Source: Galbula dea (lineage: Eukaryota > Chordata > Aves > Piciformes > Galbulidae). From it: a stretch of DNA of 64,000 nt. Below are positions 26,001-38,400 of the stretch, one piece after another. The DNA lies in assembly GCA_013399015.1 (NCBI GenBank), contig VWZX01002149.1, positions 7,424,918 through 7,488,917 of the forward strand. Reading direction: 5' to 3'. The position numbers and the translations under genes are program-made. The notes under the pieces were generated by a model. The model made no database searches. It was not told the DNA's origin and saw only the letters and a list, made by a program, of their open reading frames with translations. Each line of letters begins with the position of its first letter. Position 1 is the first letter of the stretch.

Positions 26001-26911
26001 ACTAAAAGCACAGCATGTGGGAATGCATGTAACTTGCTTGCCTTCAGAAGGACTTGCTGTGTTGTCTCTGCTAGCAGCCTTCACAAATTGGGCAGGGTAG
26101 CAGGATTCAGATGGCAATGGGAACGGCTCGCACAATAGCCTCTCAGATGTGCATGTGTAGTCAACAAGCCCAACTAGTTTGTCTGTTTTTTCATCGTATT
26201 CATATGTTGTGAGGAGCAAAAGGCACAACAGAGACGCTTTCTATTTACAATTATTTCCTTGTAGATAAGCACATCAGAGCTATTCGAAAGAAGTATTTGC
26301 AACTCTTGATAAGTGTAAGGACTGCTTGTTAGAAGATGGGCAATTAACAGAAAAATGCAAAAAGAGAACTGAATGTCTGTGTGTGGTCCTCAGGAAAGCC
26401 CATGGGAGAGCTTGCCTCAAGACATTAAGAAATCTGTGCAGACAAGCTTACTACCAGAGCCACAAAGGCCAAGGAGGAATTGATGTGATACATTTATTTA
26501 ATCTTTCCTCTCATTTTTACAACACCAGCTGGAGGAACACAGGGAGTCAACTAAATCAGAGTCAGAGTGGAGAGAGCACCTCTGAACTAAGTGGCTGGAA
26601 AAAATTTGGGGTTATTACTATTCCAAATGGAATTGTTTGCTCGTTTGCTTAAAGATAATTATTTTTCTCAGTACTAGCTTTAAGTTTTTTCATACAAGCC
26701 AATGAAATATTTTCCAACAGTTTCTTCTTCTACCCCTCCCACACCAAACTGGAATTTATTGTCTCTAACTACTATGACCTACCTTGCTGAAAGGCTCTAA
26801 GGCACGCTTAAAAATCTCTAACATCAAATACAAGAAGTGTGCAGGCAAAAACTTCACAAGGACCAAGTTTCTTACTGGAATCTGCTTTCTCACAGGGTCC
26901 ACAGGTAGCTC

Positions 26912-26938
26912 TTTTTTTTTTTTTTTTTCTTTTCCCTC
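26912..26938. repeat. Poly(T) and pyrimidine tract
   Basis: Seventeen T followed by C/T-rich sequence, with no visible element attached. Confidence 0.8.
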
Positions 26939-28021
26939 TCCTCTTTTGCTAAGGAATATTAGAAGCCAAACTTGGAAAAGGAGGTCCCTGCATCAACTGT
27001 GTAAGCCCTGGGAGAGGAGAGCACTCCATCACACTGTGTACTATTTGCACAGTGCTAATCAACGCAGAGAGAGGGTAAAGTCATGCAATGCCTTCGCGTA
27101 CAACCAACACCTAATGCCACCAAGTTGTCCAAAGGACAAGTCTCAAAAAATAAGGACATCCTCTACCTGGCAATATCCCCAGCGTTGCTGAGAGAACAGG
27201 TCTTTTAGGGATACAGAGTTGCTTTCTAAGATTTGTGAGCAAGGAGAAAAGGAAAAGAAACAGCATTTTAAAGCCAAGAAAAAACTAAGTAGAAATGAGC
27301 TTAGAAGCCACTCATTTGCCCCATCATGATCTGTGGAAGTGGAATAAGATGCAGCACATTCGTTTTCAAATTATATTTTTCTCCTATTAAAAAAAAAGGG
27401 ATGATGGAGAACTAAAGACGGAGACAGCATTAGCACCAACTACAGCTAAACCACAACAACGCAATGCCACTTCAGTAAAGGTCTGGCACTACACATACAA
27501 GGCACCGTTCTCATATGCTGCTTATTACATCCCACTTTCCAGAGAAGATAGCTCGGTTTCTCTGTGAAACCATCAAGATGATGTTGACAATGTCCACAAG
27601 AATCCCACTGCTGGATCTAGGGAAGACCTGCATCAATATACTTCAGCTGCACTAACTTCAGTCTGGCATCAATAACAAAACTACAATTTTTTGTCAAGAT
27701 TAGCTGCCAGCACATCAAATCATTTATCATGCACCATTTTATAATGTTCTCCTGCGTTATTGATAAAGCCATAGATTTCCTCTGAATTGGCCCGGATCTG
27801 GATTATGACTATTCTATATTTTATGTGCTCATTCCCTCTAGAGTCAATGAAGCTTCTTCATAGTGTAAAGTCACATATGCAGTTGTCTGAAGAGTTGTAT
27901 GATCTTCAAAGCAGAGATGAGTCCATACTACAGTGACTGTATTTTGATACTTTACCACAACAAAGTTTCCTCTAATGAAAACAGACCCCTTGGACTCCAT
28001 CTTCTGAACATTTCCTGATTC

Positions 28022-28160
28022 TTATGTATAAATACAAGAACGTGCACACGTATTACCAACATTCTATTCTATTCTATTCCCAAATTCTACATTACCAATG
28101 TTCCTTACTGTTATGTATACATACATGAATGTACACACATATTACCAACATTCTATGTTC
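28022..28160. repeat. Two-copy imperfect tandem repeat, 89-bp period
   Basis: TTATGTATAAATAC at 28022 and TTATGTATACATAC at 28111 each begin a block with CACACGTATTACCAACATTC or a close variant. The first block ends in a short (ATTCT)n run. Confidence 0.7.
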
Positions 28161-29083
28161 TTATTTTACTGTTCTGCTGACATATAATTTCATCAATGAA
28201 TGACTACCAAAAATATATAATTACAAAAGCTTCAGTTCCCTACACAAAGGTATGCACCAGGCTTAGTTTTATGCATGAGGTTACACTATTTTGGGGTGCA
28301 CTCCCCTTGTGATACAATTTCAGAGTACAGAATAAAGGTGGACCTTTCTTTCACTGAAACACTAATCAACTGGAAACACTAGAAAACCAACCTATCACGT
28401 CACATGACTGTCAACTTATGAGATCAAATAGGCAGCACGGCAGTAGGCTGCTGAAGCTGGGTCTTCTACGGACAGGTCTCACCTGGCTGAGGCCCTGTGT
28501 GGATGCTCTGATGTCTAATAAGCCCAGAATTCATACTGAGATTTCCTTCAGCTAAGAGGTTGCTTCTAACTCTAAGAGGCGTCTTCTACCTGCCCACCTC
28601 TAGGAAGGTAACACCCTTGAGACCTGCTGGCCTCCTATCAAATTTGACTGAGGCTGGCATATACGACATTTCATGGATGTTACAAAGTCACTGGGAAGAC
28701 CTGGCAGACACATGCATGCACTCAGGTACATTGCACACAGTCAGCACAGCTTTATAAACACTGCTTCATAGGAAACCAGGCAAAGAGCAAGGACCTCTTC
28801 TGTCTGGGACCCTTCACCTCCATGCAAGAGTTAGGCAGGGCCATACCTGTGTTTGGGAACTCCTAAAACTAATCCACTCCCTGAAGTTAAGAGCTTGAAC
28901 CTTGCACAACAGAAATCAGCTCTGTGAGGAGTGAGAATGGCCCGGGAAGCTTTTGGGGAAGCTAGTTTGTATAATGTACTTTCTCACTACAAATAAAAGG
29001 TGTTTAAATTGCAAGGAGTGGTTTTTCAGGCTTATCTAAAATTCGGTAATTTCAGACAAATCCAGACTTTCTCTTGGCTACGA

Positions 29084-29245
29084 GCAACCTCCTCCCATTC
29101 CATCTCAGCCACCCACCCACTCTTGGCCTCCCACCCCCTCTCATCTTCCCATTCCCTCTCATCTTCCCACACCCTGCTGGTCTCCCAAGCCCTCCTGGCC
29201 CCCCACCCTCTCTCAGCCTGCCACGCCCTCTTTGTCTCCGCCCCC
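29084..29245 (+). repeat. Pyrimidine-rich minisatellite, 18-bp unit
   Basis: Roughly eight imperfect 18-bp units of the form CACCCCCTCTCATCTTCC run through this C/T-rich tract. An isolated related unit occurs near 30014-30036. It is the first of three adjacent, unrelated tandem arrays. Confidence 0.8.
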
Positions 29246-29469
29246 CCTCAGCCTCCTGCTCACAATAGGGTGTTTTCAGGATGTTTGTGGGATAATTTGG
29301 GGTGTTTCACAATGGTTTGGGGCTGCTGTGGGCTTTTTTGAAGTGCTTCTGTGCTGTTTTGACACGATGGGAAGGGAAAGGGAGAAGCAAGGCATGATGG
29401 GAAGGAGAAGGACAGGTGGAGGGGTTATGGAGTAGGCGGGGCCTCCTTGGCCTTGTTGGGGCAAAGGGA

Positions 29470-29678
29470 GGGGGCATGACCTCAGGTCCCATTGGAATGA
29501 CTGGAGGGGGTGTGGCCTCTGGTCCCACTGAAGTGAATGGAAGGGGGGTGTGACCTCAGATCCCATTCGGGTGAAGGAAGGGGGCGTAGTCGCGTTGCCC
29601 TTTGCAAATAAGGGAGAGGGCGTGGCCTCAGGTCCCATTGGAGTGACTGGAAGGGGGCGTGACCTCTGTGCAGCAGAG
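29470..29678 (+). repeat. GC-rich minisatellite, 36-38-bp unit, six copies
   Basis: Unit starts (GGGGG[C/T]GTGACC and variants) fall at 29470, 29506, 29544, 29580, 29616 and 29653. The core reads GGGGGCGTGACCTCAGGTCC, then CATTGGAGTGACTGGAAG. Several units contain GGGCGTGG, an Sp/KLF-type box. The fourth unit has diverged most. Confidence 0.88.
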
Positions 29679-29704
29679 GCCCATGCCAAGCTGTTGGAGA
29701 GCCC

Positions 29705-29880
29705 CACCGACCGCTACAGGGCCTTGCTGACCCTTTCAGAGGCTTACAATGCCCTGCACACTGCTGCCGACTCCTACAGACCCCTACAGAGCCTTGCTGA
29801 CCCCTATAAGACTCCTACAGATCTGAGCAGACCCCTACAGAGCCTTCCAGAGCCCGAGGGACTGTGGCACACCTTGACAG
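29705..29880 (+). repeat. Third tandem array, CCCCTACAGAGCCTTGCTGA-like units
   Basis: Irregular copies of CCCCTACAGAGCCTTGCTGA, CTCCTACAGA and similar units follow directly after the 36-bp array. Open frames through the region are a result of its GC content and repeat structure. Confidence 0.65.
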
Positions 29881-31614
29881 AGCACTGCAGAGCTCAACAA
29901 ACTGAGAGCTCTACTGACCCCCATGCACTTGGCACTGCACTAAAGAATGCCTGCTTCTTACGACTACGATGGCGTTAAAACCTGTCCACTGCTGGACACC
30001 ACAAATCCCAATCCCTCCTGGCCTCCCACCCTGTCTTGGCCAAAGGAAGAACTGTGAGAGGTGATACCCAGTTTTCGCAAAGCTCAAGGAAGGAAAAATG
30101 CTTGTTATGGCCACTATGGTTGATTTTAACTAAAATAACTCACCGTCTCAGACTTGTCTGGCTCACCGCAGAAAGCATATCCTTTGGGGGAGTGTGTTTT
30201 GATTCTGACAAAAGCTAATTCAAATAAATGAGAGCACCTGCATTTGGGAAACATACATCATTACAAGAAAATCAAGAGGAAATCCGACTGTGTGCATATT
30301 TTATATGCATTTTAAAAGACACAAATTCTATGTCATGTAATACGAGGAATGCCTCACAATGAACATGATTAGGATGTATGTGAGTAAAGGTTTAGAGTCT
30401 TGTGCTCAAGCCAGACAAACATTAAAAGCCTGTGACCAAACAGGGGGAGGGGTGGGGCAGGGAGGGAAAATAGTCCTGCAAACTCTAGTTTTGTATTGTG
30501 AATGGTTTGTGTTGAATTACCCTCCTGGGCTAGACAATGCTAGCACAAGTTGACAGATAACGAGTTAAGCGAAACAAATGGAAGGCGCAAACCTTTGCAG
30601 TTAGTTGGGGAAAACAGCGGCAATGAATGAATGGGGAAGTTCTTGCCTCCCACACCAACCACACAGAAGCTCATCTGTTGTGAGGATTCACAACATCTTT
30701 GAGCGCGGGGTGCTCTGCCCACAGCACTGGCCACCTGCTGAGAGCTTGCATTGAATCAGGTTACATTATAATTGGATTTTCCAAAGGCAGCGCATTAGCA
30801 TTTTCCATGATCTCACCCTTATTAGCCAAATCACTAACCAGGAGTTGCGTGGTTATATTGTTTGCTGGTTAAACTATCTGCTGCTACAGTGTCTGCATGC
30901 CAGATCCAAATTAATGAAGAGATAAAAAACTCCTACCTCTCTAACAGAGACTTGGGAGTTTATTCTGTAGCTAATGTTGCAGTCAAATTGTAATTTGCAA
31001 CAGTTGATGAAAAAGCAGTTTCTCCAGAGGCCATTTTGCTCAGTACTTCGCTCATCTTCTTCCCAAGTCTGTATTACAAGACAGGAAAGATGGGAGTGTC
31101 ACTTCTTCGGTCAGCACAGGCAAAAGCAGTATCACTGTAAAATGTAACAACAGGGAAGTCCTTTCCCAGGGACTGTTCCCCACTGTGTACAAAACCAAAT
31201 GCTAAACATGTTTAATCCTGCAAGGTTATTAATTTAATGAACACACCTTTGAATATTGGTGGGAATGGAAATACCTGTTCAAAAAGCAGAACTGATGCAT
31301 GTAGGTCATCTTGTAACTGATGATTCCTCCTTCACATAGCTCAAAAAGCTCTTTGCATGGGAACTGAAAACTCATATTAGCTACTTCTGAGCTATAAGGA
31401 AAGGACACAGGACATCACATGTGGCCTTATGGTGCAAAAATCTCAGTTTCTTCTTTCAGGTGGGATCCTAGCAGGTTCGGGTACCTGTGTTCCAACACCT
31501 GTCCTCTTAAAAGCATGAAGGGAAGACACAATCCTGCAAGTAGATTATTAAGTAATGTTTGCTGAATACCCACTCACCAAAACTTTCTTAAAAATTTAAT
31601 GGTCTAAATACATC
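29881..31614. other. Intergenic interval, no gene recognised
   Basis: Sequence between the minisatellites and the probable TNIP3 3' end. Part of it (30740-30930) is balanced, non-repetitive sequence that looks like a possible conserved non-coding element, but that cannot be judged without alignment. Confidence 0.55.
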
Positions 31615-32407
31615 TTTGTTTAAGAAGCCAGGATTTTATTCTCAGGTTACACACAATGTTCAGAGTGGTTACAAGAATCATTTGGAAATATAGAGTCATT
31701 TTCACTAAGAAGTTAAATTCATTAAATATTTCTACTAAGTACACAGAAAAACCCCACTGTGACTACATTTTTCATGTAATTCTGGAGCCAAAACAAAAGG
31801 GGAGCTGGCCTTGACTCAAACGGGGAGTAGGCACCTTCTACTTGGCTTGGCATCAGCAGTATCCTGCTGAGAATTACACAAATATGTTAAAACAGTGAAG
31901 CAGTTTTCATTTTTAACAAAAGTACAAGGAAAAAAAAAACACAAGAAGAAGAGTACAGAATTCAAGATGGCATATCAACAAATCATTCCCTGGAATCAAA
32001 AAAGTATAATTCTCAAACAAAAAATATCGCAACACTATTGGGCTTATAAACTCTTGAATTCAAACCAGATGTGACTGTCTGTGAATCCTCAACAAAAGCT
32101 GCATCTTTTCTCATAAGGCTTTTTAATAGATTCTCAGAGGCAGCAACAAAGAGCATCTTCAGAACAAAGGGCAATAATGTTTCCCAGCAGAGTTTAACTG
32201 GATCCTGAGGATCATTAGCTGGTACGATCTGCTTTTCTATTGTCCTCACAGGGATTTCAGCGAGCATAAATAACATGCACTGAAGAGATAAGGGGCTAGT
32301 GGCAAAAAAAACCCCCAAAATCCCAAACAACTCAGAAGAAAAAAGAATAATGAAGTTGCAAGGCTAGCTTGCAGCCTTTGGTCTATAGTTCTGCAGGTCA
32401 TAGGCTG
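31615..32407 (-). other. TNIP3: Probable TNIP3 3' UTR
   Basis: Downstream of the stop the minus strand has a first clear AATAAA at 31635-31640, which would place poly(A) addition near 31610-31625 and give a 3' UTR of about 0.8 kb. ATTAAA variants also occur, for example near 32122. A 105-codon open frame inside this stretch has no recognised similarity and I treat it as chance. Confidence 0.4.
31635..31640 (-). terminator. Candidate polyadenylation signal AATAAA for TNIP3
   Basis: Plus-strand TTTATT reads AATAAA on the gene strand, about 770 nt after the stop codon. The hexamer is frequent in AT-rich DNA, so only its position supports it. Confidence 0.35.
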
Positions 32408-32439
32408 TCAGTGATGGGCTCCCTTCTCCGACAATGAAT
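32408..32439 (-). CDS. TNIP3: TNIP3 terminal coding exon and stop
   Basis: After acceptor TTTATTTCTGCAG the phase-1 frame reads (G)AT TCA TTG TCG ... CAC TGA, ending the protein in DSLSEKGAHH. The human protein ends GLSSVKKVHP, so position, length and the Leu-Ser residues agree. The exon continues into the 3' UTR. It lies 7.1 kb from exon I, the longest intron in the coding region, and that intron holds two CR1 copies. Confidence 0.85.
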
Positions 32440-35400
32440 CTGCAGAAATAAATCAATACAAATTATTTTGACATGGAGAAATACAACTTGCTTATGATTA
32501 ATTTCCCTCTGTTTTGTAACACACATACACATCCCTAAAGACAATACAAGTCTGTAATCAATTCATTACAAACAACAGTAACTGTGAAGAGGGTAGGGAT
32601 ACCATACAGTGCACTAGCAGTTTCTCTCTTCACTTTCATCTAGTCCTAACTGTCAATACAGAGAAAACAGGTTGTTCTAGTAAACTAAAGCCCCCATGTA
32701 AAAATCTTTCTAGACCTCTAAAAAAAAAAAGCTGACATTCAGCAGTGCTCATAGGTATACATCAGCATTAGGTGCACCCAAGAGTATATATGACAGAGGG
32801 AAAAATTAGGCAGTAGCACCTACAGCCACAGGTGTCTCTGGTTCAAAGATGTGTTTGACAGTAACTCACGTGAGGAAAACAAAATAATATACTATTTCTG
32901 ATGTAACATATCCTTTCTAGAGTTTCAAAGGTTCTGGAAATGCTTTTAACACATAAATAGTAGCATACACACAAGTGCACATAGTATTTTGCTCAAAAGA
33001 GAAACATTAAGAGTGAAAAATTTCTAGCAGAGTTTTTTATTTGCCTAGAATTGTTCTGCAGCTACTATACAGTAACCCCATCATTCACTTCCAAATCCAC
33101 AGTGCTGATGATATCCAAATGTACATGAGAGAAAACCTGATCCAAAAGGTCCATGTCCGTTGCAAGAAGCAGTACCAGGAATAATTGACTTTGGTGACAC
33201 CTTTTCTTTGCTGGTAGTATCAGAGCTAAAATTCATATTATTTGTTCACAAAAGACAGAAAGAGCAACCATTAGCAGACTGGTTCTTTGTGCGAGGTAGA
33301 GAGTTCATTTCATGCCAATAGCCCCTTATAACAACAAAGATGATGGAATAAAATGTTGGTATAATTAATTTGGAGAGAAAAAAAAAGAGTGGACTTGGAT
33401 ATTCGAACACCTCAGGCAGCTATACAGTGGAGATATCCTTCAATTATTTTTTTTCCCTTCCCAGTCCCAAGTACCCCTGGGACACACCGAAGTCATCATC
33501 TATGCCAATATATTTTTGGCTCCTACCAGCTGGTGCAAAACAGCAGATACTACAGCACTGCAGACACTGTCTGCCAGAAAAGAAAAGCAAACACGATATA
33601 GTATGTGGTTCCTAAAAATGAAGAGTGTGTCTCACATAGGATGCCATAAGCTATTCAGGAAAACTTCTGGATATTTTGCAGTACAAGCCGGCTTCAGAGC
33701 CCAGCACAGAGTACTTTTACAATTAAAACACATAGAATCACAGAATCATTTAGGTTGGAAAAGACCTTTAAGATCATCAAATCCAACTGTTAACCTAGTA
33801 CTGCAAAGTCCACCAACTAAACCATGTCCCTCAGCAGCACATCTACATGTCTTTTAAATACCTTCATGGATGGTGACTTCACCACTTCCGTGGGCAGTTG
33901 ACAGCCCTTTCAGTGAAGAATGTTTTCCTAATGTCCAATTTAACCTCCCCTGGCACAACTCAAGGCCATTTCCTCTTGTCCTATCAGTTGTTACTAGAGA
34001 GAAGTAACCAACATCCAACTCACTGCAACCTCCTTTCAGGTAGTTGTAGAGTAATAAGGTCTCCCCTGAGCCTCCTATTCTCCAGATACACAACAGGAAA
34101 AGGAAGGTGATTTCCATATAATAAGAGCAAGTAGCACGTGGCTGCTAGTTTAACAAGCAAACAGCATAGAATGAGTTTTTACATTGCTTTCCTGGGTGAT
34201 CAGTGAGGAACTAAGGGATATCTCCAGGTAGCAGATGGATGCTTCACTAAGTCACCAGGAAAGAGAATGATTTAATTAAAACAGCCTCCGTGTCACCTAT
34301 CACTGGAACACCACCATCAGCAGCCCCTTTCAGGCAAGTTCCCTTAATTGTCTTGATACTTCCTCAAGTTTTGCTCTCAAAGGAAAGAAAAAAATGCCAG
34401 TGTGCAAAGCTATTTAAAATCTAAAGGGTAATGAATGATAATTCCTGATTAGGTTGTTTCATAAAAATCATGTAGCTGTTAAAGTTACATATCCTGTTCC
34501 TCTTCACGAGGCTTTTCTTCTTGTTTCCCTGAAAACCTACAAAAATTACAACCTAATCTGAGATCTTTAGCTCAAGTTGACTTTTAAAAGCAATACATTT
34601 CTAAAGAAGGCAATTTCTCATGTTCTGGAGTTAGAAATTAAAGGTGTACTAACAGTCTTTTTCTTACATTGCGGCAGCAGAAATCAGTTGTACCAGTAAA
34701 AATGCTGAAAATTATAACATTTTTATTCCCAGTGGGGATGGCAAGTTCCTAATGAAATCTGTCTTGACTAGTTGGGAGCACTGATAATTTCTAATGTAAT
34801 AAATGCACTGAGGAGAGGGAAATACAAAAATGTTTAGGGGCTGGGATTTTTTCCAGGAAAATTAAGATGTCAGTGAATTGACTTTTTTACTGCCTGGTTT
34901 TCACTGAAAACCTCCATAAATCCATTTTTCAATTTTCCTCTCTCACCTCCCCCCCCCTGCAGCCTTTATTTTCAATGGAAAACCTCCTGCTTCTCCCTCC
35001 TCTTCTTCCAATTAGCTGTAATTATAACAACATTAGCAGCAAAGTAGGTTCCTTGAGGGCAAAAATCTGGAAAGCACCAGAGTGTGGAAGGGAACAAGAG
35101 GTGATTTTATAATGAAAGTAAGCAGACACATCATCCTTCTTCATGTGCTTATCTGGGCATCCTTAGGGCTTTGCAGGCTGATTTCTGCTATCCCTAGGCA
35201 AGCAAAGACAAGGTGGTGACCAGCTGCTCCTTCCTCTCCCACAAGCATCCAAGAGCTACACCTTGAATTGAGAAGTAGGTGAAGGGCTACATTTTTGCTT
35301 GTCCCTGTGCCTGGCATAATTGGGTCCAAAATAAAAATGTACAGTTTAGGTCAAAGAAATCTAGTACTTATACCTGGTGTTCTGAAGGGGTAACGAGCTC

Positions 35401-38400
35401 TTAAATGAATGTACCAAGAATCTGTCTGCCAAAAAACCAAATACAGTGAGATTAATTTTGGAAGTGAAAAAGACAATACATGCCAGCAGTTGTGGCATGC
35501 AAAAGGGTTCTTGCTCTGAATAGGCTTTTAGCAATAAACCTCTTTCCCAGAGAATTTTTCATTAAAAATCTGGGTTCAGGGAAAATCTCCAAAATCAATC
35601 TTTTTTTTCAACTGTCTTTTCAATTTTGCATAGTTGGATGAGGAAGGAGTCAGCATTGCTTGCCAAATAAAGTGACATTAAGTACTCTTGCTGGAAATCT
35701 TTCTGCCTTGCTCCTTAAGAAGGAAAAAAGCCAAAACAAACAATCAAAACCACAAAAAAAACACCCAGCAAAACCAAAACAAAAATAACACACCCCTCCA
35801 ACCAAGGACAAAGAGCAGAAATCATTTCTAGCAGCACTGAGTGACAGATCACAGAGCGACTTAGGAGCTAACTTCCGTCCATAGGCAGTGTTGCTGGTCA
35901 AACAAGACTAAAATGGAAGAATTAAGCACATTTTTAGAACCAGGCTCTCTGCACAGGAAAGTACCTGAGGAGGGACCGGCCCAGAGATAGGCAAGAAGAG
36001 TTTTTCCCTTGGAATCACAGAATCACAGAATCATTACGGTTGGAAAGGACCCTCAAGATCATCTAGTCCAACCGATAGACCTACACTACTCTTATCCCTA
36101 AATCATCCCCTGAAGAAACACATCCATCCTCTTCTTAAAAGCCTCCAGGGATGGGGACTCCACCACCTCCCTGGGCAGCCTATTCCAATATCTTACCACT
36201 CTTTCAGTAAATAAATTCTTCCTAATATCTAATCTAAACCTACCCTGGCTCAGCTTAAGCCCATTCCCTCTAGTCCTGTCACTAGTCACAAGGGAGAAGA
36301 GGCCAACACCCGCCTCCCTAGAATGGCCTTTCAAGTAGCTGAAGAGAGCAATAAGGTCTCCCCTCAGCCTCCTCTTCTCCAGGCTAAACAACCCCAGCTC
36401 CCTAAGCCTCTCCTCATAAGGCCTGTTCTCCAGACCCCTGATTAGCTTAGTTGCCCTTCTCTGCACCCTCTCTAGTAGCTCAATGTCCTTCCTAAACTGC
36501 GGTGCCCAAAACTGCACACAGTACTCGAGGTGTGGCCTCACCAGTGCCGTGTACAGTGGCAAGATCACCTCCCTGCTCCTGCTGGTCACACTATTCCTGA
36601 TGCAAGCCAGGATGCCATTGGCCTTCTTAGCCACCTGGGCACACTGCTGACTCATGTTTAGCCATTACTGATGCAGTAAGACAACATCTCATCTCATTGT
36701 GACCTTTATGGAAATGCTTTTGCTTTTTTTCTGGAAGCCTGACAACTTCCTCTAATCCTGCTTTACAGATTGGCAGTTGCTCTATGAAGATTACCTGGGT
36801 GTTTTTTCCTTGCCAGCCTGATCTCCATTGCAGCCAACCTACAGAGCATGGCTGGACACAAAACATTCCTATCCATCGCTTCACCTCAGAATATTTAATG
36901 TTTGGAAGATACAGAGAATAATCAGGTAAAGCAGTAATCCTACTTCTGTAGAGACAGGTTAAGAGGTATTTCTTACTGAAAACAGATAGACATACTAGGC
37001 TTCACAGAGGCAGCCTTCTTCAAACATGGGAGCAGCTATGAGAAGTGGTGCCAGTCAGCAGAAAACTACAGATATGGTTATACAAGAATTAAAAAACATG
37101 AGATGACAGCTGGTTACAGAAGGATCTGGGGAACCTAAATCAAACGCCAAAGCACCTGAGTGCAAATAACTTTCTCCCTCACAAGGGAAGGGAGAGAGGG
37201 AGGAAAAAACCACCTAGGTGCATCTATACAAAATTGCAGAAAAAATTAGTAATTCCTCCTTGATGACAATATACTTTTGCAGTACCAGTGACATTACAGC
37301 AAACAAACCACTTAGAGTTGATGCAGAGACTCACAGTTTTCATGTATCTTTAATACAGGCTTTTTTGGATGGCATAGCATCAAAAAATAGCAGTTTTCTG
37401 ATTCATTTCGCTTGTGTTCAGCTCTGAGGTTAACAACCTGTAACCTGCATTTTGTAATTATTCCTTAAGAAAAAATACACAGTGTCAAAGGAAATTCTGT
37501 TTGGTTAAGGAGAACATGAGAGTTTTCCCTAGAAATATCAATTCACTGAAAAAGCATTCCTAGAAGAAACTGCCTCACTCCTAAAAGTTGTTTCACTGCT
37601 GTTCTGGTTTCCTCTAACGAAGCCCTGTCTTAGAAGGGATAAGATTTATGGGCCAGTTTATCCTCTAATGAGAAAATGAAAGATGAGAGATGAGACATAC
37701 TATCTCATTTAAACCCACCACTGTAATTAGCACTTGTATAAAACAGAACAAAGAAATTGGAGCATCAAGAGTACTTCCATCATGTGTTCTTGGAGTTTCT
37801 ATCTTTGAAACCTTCCTCAAAACACTTAAATGCAGATTTAACATAGGTGACTATATATAATACATAAACCCAGGCTAGTGCCTTTTAATTCATAGTAGAA
37901 GTTGGACTTCTCTGTGATTAATGGCCAGTAGAATAATCTTTGTTTTATCAGCAAAGATAAAAAGAGCCCAAAAAATGTTAAAGCAGATATCCTACACTGT
38001 GCTATGATGGAACTCACTGAAAATTCCTCTCTACAGGGACCAAAGAATAAAGTGAAGGGAAAAGTCTCCAAGTGTCCTACTCACTGTCCTATTGAGAAGG
38101 AGATATTTGGATGTTTTGGATAAGGAACAATAATAGAAAGATACAGTGCAGATTGAAAAAAAAAGTCTTTCCAGGGAGCCAGAAGTCACATAATTAAGCA
38201 GGGTAAAAGAAGAATTCTCTTTCTTCAGATCCCCTAAGCATACTGTCCTGGACCACAGCTGTAGTTGGTGGCTGAACTTGTTTCGTTCACTGTTATAAAC
38301 ATCCTCCCTGTATTCTCTGGTGCAGTAAACCACTCTAAGCGGAAGGAACTACAAAATTAATCTCATGTTCTCTCTTGCAGTCACGGCACTACTTTCCCTA

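Larger units (their letters stand above)
18151..29083. other. Intergenic interval, no gene recognised
   Basis: Between the CpG island and the minisatellite cluster. It contains a (CA)n at 22486, A- and T-rich tracts, the 89-bp repeat at 28022, and an AT-rich stretch at 22000-22330 with many TAAT/ATTA cores that could be a conserved element. The longest open frame (159 codons, 22792-23271 minus) runs through the A-rich tract and is chance. Confidence 0.6.

Noticed and set aside
29000..29978. Plus- and minus-strand frames of 113-143 codons over the minisatellites
   Set aside because: The repeats are not in consistent coding phase (units of 36-38 bp), and both strands are open, as expected of GC-rich tandem arrays.
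32013..32330. 105-codon minus-strand frame
   Set aside because: It lies in the TNIP3 terminal exon after the stop codon and shows no recognised family or splice context.
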